Of a DNA stretch of 64,000 bases, positions 58,513 to 64,000 are shown piece by piece (position 1 is the first letter of the stretch; every line of letters begins with the position of its first letter). The DNA is from Comamonas thiooxydans (lineage in GTDB: Bacteria; Pseudomonadota; Gammaproteobacteria; Burkholderiales; Burkholderiaceae_C), in contig NZ_BBVD01000003.1 of assembly GCF_000964545.1 (NCBI RefSeq), positions 1 to 64,000 of the forward strand, in the 5' to 3' direction. The notes under the pieces were generated by a model that saw nothing but the letters and a program-made list of their open reading frames with translations, did not search any database and was not told where the DNA came from. Both the position numbers and the translations under genes were made by a program.

Positions 58513-59495
58513 GCCAGAAACGCCAGTGCTGGTTCTGCGGGCTGCGTCAGCTCCTGGGCAAAGCAGCGCTGGAAATATTCGCTCACGATGGCGCGCTCTG
58601 CAGGCTCGCATTTGTTGAGGAATGACAGCTCGAAGGCCTGCCTCAGGTCATGGAAGATGGCGATGTTCTCGGCCCAGGTAATCACCGTGCGCGGAGACAT
58701 CAGCAAGGACAGATCCCCCACTGCAAAGCCCTTGCGTGTCAGCCCGGCCAGCGCCACCATGGCGTCCACCTTGCGGCGCCCATCGGCCGTGGCAAGCTCC
58801 GGCACACGCGCCAGCACGATGGCCGCCTCCTCGGCCGGGGGCAGATAGTTCAGGCTGGTGACCAGATTCCAGCGATCGAGCTGGGCATGGTTGAGCTGCT
58901 GCGTGCCGTGATAGAGCCCGTTGAGATTGCCCTGTCCCAGAGTGTTCATGGTGGCAAACAGCCGAAAACAGGGATGCGGCTGGATCACCCGCTTTTGATC
59001 GAGCAGGGTAAAGCTGCCTTCACGCTCCAGAACCCGCTGGATGACAAACATCACATCGGGGCGTCCGGCGTCGTACTCATCAAACACCATGGCCACGGGC
59101 CGCTGCAGCGCCCAGGGCAGAATGCCTTCCTGGAACTGGGTCACCTGCTTGCCTTCCTGCAGCACGATGCTGTCCTTGCCCACCAGATCCAGGCGGCTGA
59201 TATGACCGTCCAGATTCACGCGCACGCAGGGCCAGTTCAACCTGGCGGCCACCTGCTCTATATGCGTGGATTTTCCCGTGCCGTGCAGGCCCTGAATGAC
59301 AACGCGCCGGTTGTGCGAGAAGCCCGCCAGAATGGCCTGCGTCACCTGCGAATTCAGGCGGTAGGCCTTGTCAATCGCGGGAACATGTTCGCCCGGCTCG
59401 GCAAAAGCCGGCACGGTCATGTCCGTGTCGATGCCAAATACATCGCGCACGCTGACGGTACGGGTGGGCTGCAGCAGGCTCAGGTCAGTCATCAT
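58509..59495 (-). CDS. cobS: CobS-like cobaltochelatase AAA+ subunit
   Basis: 328 aa. SVRDVFGIDTDMTVPAF and FSHNRRVVIQGLHGTGKSTHIEQVAARLNWPCVRVNLDGHISRLDLVGKDSIVL are the CobS N-terminus and Walker A. FQEGILPWALQRPVAMVFDEYDAGRPDVMFVIQRVLER is Walker B, and FATMNTLGQGNLNGLYHGTQQLNHAQLDRWN is sensor 1 with arginine finger. The start is at 59495 or 59492, with GGAAG upstream. It begins before the IclR stop, so the three genes iclR-cobS-cobT form one overlapping minus-strand operon. Confidence 0.92.
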   Translation of the reverse strand: MMTDLSLLQPTRTVSVRDVFGIDTDMTVPAFAEPGEHVPAIDKAYRLNSQVTQAILAGFSHNRRVVIQGLHGTGKSTHIEQVAARLNWPCVRVNLDGHISRLDLVGKDSIVLQEGKQVTQFQEGILPWALQRPVAMVFDEYDAGRPDVMFVIQRVLEREGSFTLLDQKRVIQPHPCFRLFATMNTLGQGNLNGLYHGTQQLNHAQLDRWNLVTSLNYLPPAEEAAIVLARVPELATADGRRKVDAMVALAGLTRKGFAVGDLSLLMSPRTVITWAENIAIFHDLRQAFELSFLNKCEPAERAIVSEYFQRCFAQELTQPAEPALAFLA

Positions 59496-60309
59496 CGGCT
59501 TCCGGTGGAACGTCATCGTTAATGCGGGCGATCGCCGCGACGGCCGCCTGCAGCTTGGGAAGAAAGGACAAGGCCTTCTCCTTGGAAAAACGCATGATGG
59601 GCGCCTGCACCGCAAGCCCCATATTGGAGTTGCCATGGGGTGCGGGCACCAGCACGCCAAGGCACAGCAGCCCGGGCAGGAACTCCTCGTTGTCGAAGGC
59701 ATAGCCCTGGGCGCGCACCTGATCGAGCTCCTGCTCCAGCGCCTCGAAGGTCGTCAGCGTGTTGCCGGTGAACGCCTCCAGCGGCACATTGGCCAGCAGC
59801 CGGCGGCGCTGGGCGGGCGACATCTGGCTCAGGAACAGCTTGCCCGTGGCCGAACAGTGCGCGGGCACGCGCGAGCCCGGATGCAGATAAAAGCGCAGCG
59901 GAGCCGGCGTCTCCACGCGGTCCAGATACAGGACCTCGCTGCCCGAAAAAGCCGTGATGTTGCAGCTCTCGCCGAGCTCGCGCACCAGCTGGGTCAGCAC
60001 CGCATGCCGCGCGCCATGCGTGGTGTTGTTGAGCAACACGTTCTCCGCCAGCCGCATCAGCCGCTGGCCCGTGCCGTAGTGGCGGCCGTTGCCATCTCTT
60101 TGCAGGATTCCGGCGCTTTCCAGCTGCGCAAGCATGCGGTGCATGGTCGGCTTGGGCAAGCCTGTCTCTTCCACCATGGTTTGCAAGGTGAAGGGCTGGC
60201 TCTTCTGCGCCACGGCTTCCAGCAGCGCGAACAAACGCAGATTGGGCGTGTCTCCGTCCAGGCGAGCCGAGGGGATGTCTTCGCTGTGCTTCATATCGTT
60301 GTCGATCAT
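59485..60309 (-). CDS. IclR-family transcriptional regulator
   Basis: 274 aa. N-terminal winged HTH (NLRLFALLEAVAQKSQPFTLQTMVEETGLPKPTMHRMLAQLESAGIL). The effector domain has GSRVPAHCSATGKLFLSQM and DNEEFLPGLLCLGVLVPAPHGN. The start at 60309 is preferred because GGAAAT lies 8 bases upstream; ATGs at 60321 and 60294 are alternatives. It is divergent from xsc across a pair of inverted 16-mers and so is the likely xsc-pta regulator. Its effector could be sulfoacetaldehyde or an acetyl-phosphate-linked metabolite (inference). Confidence 0.93.
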   Translation of the reverse strand: MIDNDMKHSEDIPSARLDGDTPNLRLFALLEAVAQKSQPFTLQTMVEETGLPKPTMHRMLAQLESAGILQRDGNGRHYGTGQRLMRLAENVLLNNTTHGARHAVLTQLVRELGESCNITAFSGSEVLYLDRVETPAPLRFYLHPGSRVPAHCSATGKLFLSQMSPAQRRRLLANVPLEAFTGNTLTTFEALEQELDQVRAQGYAFDNEEFLPGLLCLGVLVPAPHGNSNMGLAVQAPIMRFSKEKALSFLPKLQAAVAAIARINDDVPPEADDD

Positions 60310-60337
60310 ATTAATTTCCATTTTTCGAGTCAATTTA

Positions 60338-60412
60338 TTCCATAAAAAGAAATTTACTTGCACAAAAACAAAAAAATGCCATAGACTGACATCGTTATTT
60401 CTTTTTTCGGAA
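60338..60412 (+). promoter_or_regulatory. xsc promoter flanked by two inverted 16-mers
   Basis: TTCCATAAAAAGAAAT (60338-60353) and ATTTCTTTTTTCGGAA (60397-60412) are reverse complements at 14 of 16 positions. Between them lie TTGCAC (60358-60363) and TAGACT (60382-60387), an acceptable sigma70 promoter with an 18-bp spacer. The second 16-mer sits near +1, so IclR bound to both sites could block or loop the promoter. Confidence 0.65.
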
Positions 60413-60443
60413 CCATAGGTTTCAAATTTTCAAGGAGACAGAG

Positions 60444-62255
60444 ATGGCTGCAACGGACAATCGTAAAGTGGTTGAAGGCGTTCACAAGATGACCCCTTCG
60501 GAAGCATTCGTGGAAACCTGCGTCGCCAATGGCGTCAGCGAGATGTTCGGCATCATGGGTTCCGCCTTCATGGATGCCATGGACATCTTCGCCCCCGCAG
60601 GCATTCGCCTGATCCCGGTGGTGCATGAGCAAGGTGCGGCCCACATGGCCGACGGCTATGCCCGCGTCTCGGGTCGCCACGGCGTGGTGATCGGCCAGAA
60701 CGGCCCCGGCATCAGCAACTGCGTGACCGGGATTGCAGCAGCCTACTGGGCGCACAGCCCGGTGGTGATCGTGACCCCCGAGACCGGCACCATGGGCATG
60801 GGCCTGGGCGGCTTCCAGGAAGCCAATCAGCTGCCCATGTTCCAGGAGTTCACCAAATACCAGGGCCATGTCTGCAACCCCAAGCGCATGGCCGAGTTCA
60901 CGGGCCGCGTCTTCGACCGCGCCATGTCCGAGATGGGCCCGACCCAGCTCAATATTCCGCGTGACTACTTCTACGGCGAGATCGAGTGCGAGATCCCCAA
61001 GCCCATGCGTGTGGACCGCGGCCATGGCGGCGAAGCCAGCCTGCAGGCCGCCGTGGAGCTGCTCAAGACCGCCAAGTTCCCGGTGATCCTGGCCGGCGGC
61101 GGCGTGGTCATGGGCGATGCCGTAGAGGAAGCCAGGCAACTGGCCGAGCGCCTGGGCGCACCCGTGGCCACAGGCTATCTGCGCAACGACGCCTTCCCTG
61201 CCAAGCACCCGCTGTGGGCCGGCCCTCTCGGCTACCAGGGCTCCAAGGCCGCCATGAAGCTGATCGCCCAGGCCGACGTCGTGATTGCGCTGGGCTCGCG
61301 CATGGGTCCCTTCGGCACCCTGCCCCAGCATGGCATGGACTACTGGCCCAAGACCGCCAAGATCATCCAGATCGAGGCCGATCACACCAATCTGGGCCTG
61401 GTCAAGAAGATCGCCGTGGGTATCAACGGCGATGCCAAGGCCGTAGCGGCCGAACTGAGCAGGCGCCTGGCCGATGTGACACTGGGCTGTGACGCCACCA
61501 AGGCAGCGCGCGCCGACACCATCGCCACGGAAAAAGCCGCCTGGGAGAAGGAGCTCGACGGCTGGACCCACGAGCGCGACCCCTACAGCCTGGACATGAT
61601 CGAAGAGGCCAAGGGCGAACGCACGCCGACCGGCGGCAGCTATCTGCATCCCCGCCAGGTGCTGCGCGAACTCGAAAAAGCCATGCCGGCGCGCGTCATG
61701 GTGTCCACCGACATCGGCAATATCAACTCGGTGGCCAACAGCTATCTGCGCTTCGACGAACCGCGCAGCTTCTTCGCCCCCATGAGCTTCGGCAACTGCG
61801 GCTATGCCCTGCCCACCATCATCGGCGCCAAGTGCGCAGCCCCCGATCGCCCGGCCATCGCCTACGCCGGTGACGGCGCCTGGGGCATGAGCATGATGGA
61901 AATCATGACTGCCGTGCGCCACGACATTCCCGTGACCGCCGTGGTGTTCCACAACCGCCAGTGGGGTGCGGAAAAGAAGAACCAGGTGGACTTCTACAAC
62001 CGCCGCTTCGTGGCGGGCGAGCTGGAGAGCGAAAGCTTTTCCGATATCGCCAAGGCCATGGGCGCCGAAGGCATCGTGGTGGACCACATCGAGGACGTGG
62101 GCCCGGCACTGCAAAAAGCCATCGACATGCAGATGAAGGAAGGCAAGACCTGCGTGATCGAGATCATGTGCACCCGCGAGCTCGGCGATCCCTTCCGCCG
62201 CGATGCCTTGTCCAAGCCTGTGCGCATGCTGGACAAGTACAAGGACTTTGTCTGA
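60444..62255 (+). CDS. xsc: sulfoacetaldehyde acetyltransferase
   Basis: 603 aa, the length of characterised Xsc. Starts MTPSEAFVETCVANGVSEMFGIMGSAFMDAMDIFAPAGIRLIPVVHEQGAAHMADGYARVSGRHG, the Xsc subfamily N-terminus. The ThDP/Mg motif is YAGDGAWGMSMMEIMTAVRHDIPVTAVVFHNRQWGAEKKNQVDFY. It converts sulfoacetaldehyde plus phosphate to acetyl phosphate and sulfite. AAGGAGAC lies 6 bases upstream. The gap to pta holds repeat copy I. Confidence 0.97.
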   Translation: MAATDNRKVVEGVHKMTPSEAFVETCVANGVSEMFGIMGSAFMDAMDIFAPAGIRLIPVVHEQGAAHMADGYARVSGRHGVVIGQNGPGISNCVTGIAAAYWAHSPVVIVTPETGTMGMGLGGFQEANQLPMFQEFTKYQGHVCNPKRMAEFTGRVFDRAMSEMGPTQLNIPRDYFYGEIECEIPKPMRVDRGHGGEASLQAAVELLKTAKFPVILAGGGVVMGDAVEEARQLAERLGAPVATGYLRNDAFPAKHPLWAGPLGYQGSKAAMKLIAQADVVIALGSRMGPFGTLPQHGMDYWPKTAKIIQIEADHTNLGLVKKIAVGINGDAKAVAAELSRRLADVTLGCDATKAARADTIATEKAAWEKELDGWTHERDPYSLDMIEEAKGERTPTGGSYLHPRQVLRELEKAMPARVMVSTDIGNINSVANSYLRFDEPRSFFAPMSFGNCGYALPTIIGAKCAAPDRPAIAYAGDGAWGMSMMEIMTAVRHDIPVTAVVFHNRQWGAEKKNQVDFYNRRFVAGELESESFSDIAKAMGAEGIVVDHIEDVGPALQKAIDMQMKEGKTCVIEIMCTRELGDPFRRDALSKPVRMLDKYKDFV

Positions 62256-62267
62256 CGCCGTCTGACA

Positions 62268-62366
62268 CCCCCTGAGGCGCTGCGCGCCTTCCCCCTCTCT
62301 ACCCGCTGCGCGGGGGAGGGGGACGACACCCTCGGTGCGGGGCGGCCCTTCCTCGGTGTCCCTTGG
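62268..62366 (+). repeat. stop-anchored GC-rich repeat, copy I
   Basis: Only plus-strand copy, beginning 13 bases after the xsc stop. CCCCCTGAGGCGCTGCGCGCC, a CCCGCTGCGCGGG hairpin and GACGACACCCTCGGTGCGGGGCGGC follow. Its gene is also plus-strand, so the gene-relative orientation is the same as for copies A-H. Confidence 0.85.
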
Positions 62367-62478
62367 TCGGGCCGCGCCAGCTTCATGCGCCTTGGGTAAA
62401 GCGCAAGGCCCTCGAAAGCCGACTCCCAGACCCCCTGCGTTGCTCGCGCCGGGCCCTGTACTTCCCGCAGGAGCATTC

Positions 62479-63444
62479 ATGACTCCCCCACTCTCTCTTG
62501 CCGTGGCCGCCGACGACGCGCCCGCCACGCCTCGCCCTCATCTGCAGCACCTGCAGGAGCTCGCCCGCGCCAAAGGTCCGGTCGCCGTGGCCGTGGCCTA
62601 CCCCTGCGATACCGGCTCTGTGCAGGCGGCCCTGCAAGCGGCGGAGGCCGGCCTGATCAGGCCACTGCTGGTAGGACCGCGTCAGCGCATCGAAGCCGCG
62701 GCTCGCTCTGCGGGTCTCGATCTGTCTGCCGCCGAGATCCACTCCACGGCGGACGACCCTCGCATCGCTGCGGCCCAGGCCGCAGCCCTGTGCCGCGATG
62801 GCCAGGCCCGGTCCCTGATGAAGGGCAGCCTGCACAGCGACGATCTGCTCGGCGCGGCCGTGGCGCGCGAAGCCGGCCTGCGCGGCAGCCGCCGGGCCAG
62901 CCATGTATTCATCATGGACATCCCCGGCTATGACCGCCCGCTGCTGATGACCGACTGCGTGGTCAACATCTTCCCCAGCCTGATGGAAAAGCGCGACATC
63001 GCCCAGAACGCGGTCGATCTGGCGCAGGCCATAGGCATAGTCCAGCCACGCGTGGCCCTGCTGTCGGCTGTGGAGACCGTCAACCCTGCCATTCCCGGCA
63101 CCATCGATGCGGCAGCCCTGTGCAAGATGGCCGACCGCGGCCAGATCACGGGCGGGATCTTTGATGGTCCACTGGCCTACGACAACGCCATCTCCCTGCA
63201 TTCGGCACACAACAAGGGCATAGTCTCCGATGTCGCCGGTCGCCCCGATATCTTGCTGGCCCCCAATCTGGAAGCCGGCAACATGATCTACAAGCAGCTG
63301 GTCTACATGGCCGACGCCGAATGCGCGGGCCTGGTTCTGGGCATGCGCGTGCCCATCGTGCTGACCAGCCGCTCCGACTCCGTGGCCAGCCGCATCGCTT
63401 CCTGCGCCCTGGCCGTGCTGGCCAGCGCAGGGATGCAGGCATAG
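62479..63444 (+). CDS. pta: phosphate acetyltransferase
   Basis: 321 aa, the short form without the N-terminal DRTGG region. LVGPRQRIEAAARSAGLDLS, LCRDGQARSLMKGSLHSDDLLGAAV, FIMDIPGYDRPLLMTDCVVNIFPSLMEKRDIAQNAVDLAQAIGI and the C-terminal LEAGNMIYKQLVYMADAECAGLVLGMRVPIVLTSRSDS are the PTA_PTB fold. It turns acetyl phosphate made by Xsc into acetyl-CoA, and xsc-pta is the usual pair. GCAGGAG precedes the ATG at 62479. Confidence 0.95.
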   Translation: MTPPLSLAVAADDAPATPRPHLQHLQELARAKGPVAVAVAYPCDTGSVQAALQAAEAGLIRPLLVGPRQRIEAAARSAGLDLSAAEIHSTADDPRIAAAQAAALCRDGQARSLMKGSLHSDDLLGAAVAREAGLRGSRRASHVFIMDIPGYDRPLLMTDCVVNIFPSLMEKRDIAQNAVDLAQAIGIVQPRVALLSAVETVNPAIPGTIDAAALCKMADRGQITGGIFDGPLAYDNAISLHSAHNKGIVSDVAGRPDILLAPNLEAGNMIYKQLVYMADAECAGLVLGMRVPIVLTSRSDSVASRIASCALAVLASAGMQA

Positions 63445-63458
63445 AGCAAGACCTGATC

Positions 63459-63495
63459 AAGGCCCGACCGGACACTGCTGTGTCCGGGCCTTTCT
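63459..63495 (+). terminator. rho-independent terminator after pta
   Basis: AAGGCCCG, inner GGACAC/GTGTCC arms, CGGGCCTTT; ends the xsc-pta unit. Confidence 0.8.
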
Positions 63496-63528
63496 GTCAA
63501 ACGCCTATCTCCCGCAGACGCCAGAAAC

Positions 63529-63562
63529 GAAAAAGCCTCAGAGTATTTCTACTCTGAGGCTT
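63529..63562 (-). terminator. terminator of tRNA-Arg copy 3
   Basis: Stem AAGCCTCAGAGT/ACTCTGAGGCTT then a T-run on the minus strand. Related to the terminators of copies 1 and 2. Confidence 0.85.
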
Positions 63563-63568
63563 AACGTT

Positions 63569-63645
63569 TGGTGCGGCTGGCAGGAATCGAACCCACGACC
63601 CCTTGGTTCGTAGCCAAGTACTCTATCCAGCTGAGCTACAGCCGC
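63569..63645 (-). tRNA. tRNA-Arg (anticodon ACG), copy 3
   Basis: 77 nt, identical to the copies at 47011 and 47234, with encoded CCA. It lies two bases downstream of tRNA-Ser on the same strand, so they are cotranscribed. Confidence 0.97.
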
Positions 63646-63647
63646 AT

Positions 63648-63737
<90 letters not shown>

Positions 63738-63768
63738 TGTGTCGAAGCATCTATTGTAGCCTAAAAAA

Positions 63769-64000
63769 TCAGGCCTTCAGCAAAGTTTTGCCGCCCATGT
63801 ACGAAACCAGTGCTTCGGGAACGGTGATCGAGCCGTCGGCGTTCTGATAGTTCTCCAGCACGGCGACCAGCGTACGGCCCACAGCCAGGCCGGAACCATT
63901 GAGCGTGTGCACCAGTTCGTTCTTGCCCTGCGCATTCTTGAAGCGGGCCTGCATGCGGCGCGCCTGGAAGGCTTCGCAGTTGGAGACCGAGCTGATTTCG
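63769..64000 (-). CDS. serS: seryl-tRNA synthetase, C-terminal part
   Basis: Runs off the right edge; the visible 76 residues read EISSVSNCEAFQARRMQARFKNAQGKNELVHTLNGSGLAVGRTLVAVLENYQNADGSITVPEALVSYMGGKTLL. This contains class II motif 3 (GSGLAVGRTLVAVLEN) and the standard SerRS end. Charges tRNA-Ser. The rest lies outside the window. Confidence 0.97.
   Translation of the reverse strand, partial: EISSVSNCEAFQARRMQARFKNAQGKNELVHTLNGSGLAVGRTLVAVLENYQNADGSITVPEALVSYMGGKTLLKA

Noticed and set aside
60354..62528. 724-codon frame antisense to xsc
   Set aside because: Shadow of a GC-rich gene. xsc is unambiguous on the plus strand.

Overview
The window looks like a chromosomal segment of a GC-rich betaproteobacterium of the Comamonadaceae, most like Comamonas or a close relative. 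The reasons are many TctC/Bug-type solute receptors, the gmk-rpoZ-spoT-mltB-greB core order, the amino-acid character of the proteins, and two intergenic repeat families that I associate with this group. The genus is inferred, not proven. No prophage, insertion sequence, CRISPR array or rRNA was seen.

Region by region. (1) 0-12 kb: a nine-gene minus-strand operon for CoA-dependent degradation of an unidentified, probably dicarboxylic, acid. It encodes a FadB/PimF-type fusion, thiolase, PimC- and PimD-like acyl-CoA dehydrogenases, enoyl-CoA hydratase, class III CoA-transferase, two Bug receptors and a nitronate-monooxygenase-like flavoprotein. It faces a LysR regulator across a perfect palindrome. 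(2) 13-18 kb: scattered accessory genes (AraC regulator, TauD/TfdA dioxygenase, BKACE enzyme, VOC protein). (3) 18-24 kb: an exported molybdenum hydroxylase (2Fe-2S subunit, Tat-dependent Mo subunit, triheme cytochrome c) followed by an XdhC-type maturation factor. (4) 24-31 kb: racemase/AraC pair, a NUC1 nuclease, yedE-yedF-dsrE sulfur/selenium genes and a large EF-hand membrane protein of unknown function. (5) 31.5-36.5 kb: gntR, 3-hydroxybutyrate dehydrogenase and fumarylacetoacetase, then SPOR and I78-type envelope proteins. (6) 36-47 kb: housekeeping genes: protein kinase, phosphatase, rdgB, hemW, yicC, gmk, rpoZ, spoT, mltB, greB and two tRNA-Arg genes. (7) 47-63.5 kb: a taurine/sulfonate catabolic region. 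(8) The right edge: tRNA-Arg, tRNA-Ser and the C-terminus of serS.

The most interesting region is 47.3-63.6 kb. It joins a TauR-like MocR regulator, an amino-acid permease, an NTF2-like protein and a DAO-type flavoprotein (together a possible TauXY taurine dehydrogenase), tauABC, a cobS-cobT pair, an IclR regulator, xsc and pta. The predicted route is uptake of taurine, oxidation to sulfoacetaldehyde, cleavage by Xsc to acetyl phosphate plus sulfite, then conversion to acetyl-CoA. Two promoters, before the NTF2-like gene and before tauA, carry the same direct-repeat pair at exactly 23 bp spacing. It resembles the TauR box known from Rhodobacter. xsc lacks this box and instead has a symmetric pair of 16-mers around its promoter, opposite the IclR gene. 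The whole block lies between directly repeated tRNA-Arg(ACG) genes.

The other notable structure is a GC-rich repeat, about 75-125 bp, present nine times. Every copy starts within about 20 bp of a stop codon and always has the same orientation relative to the gene it follows.
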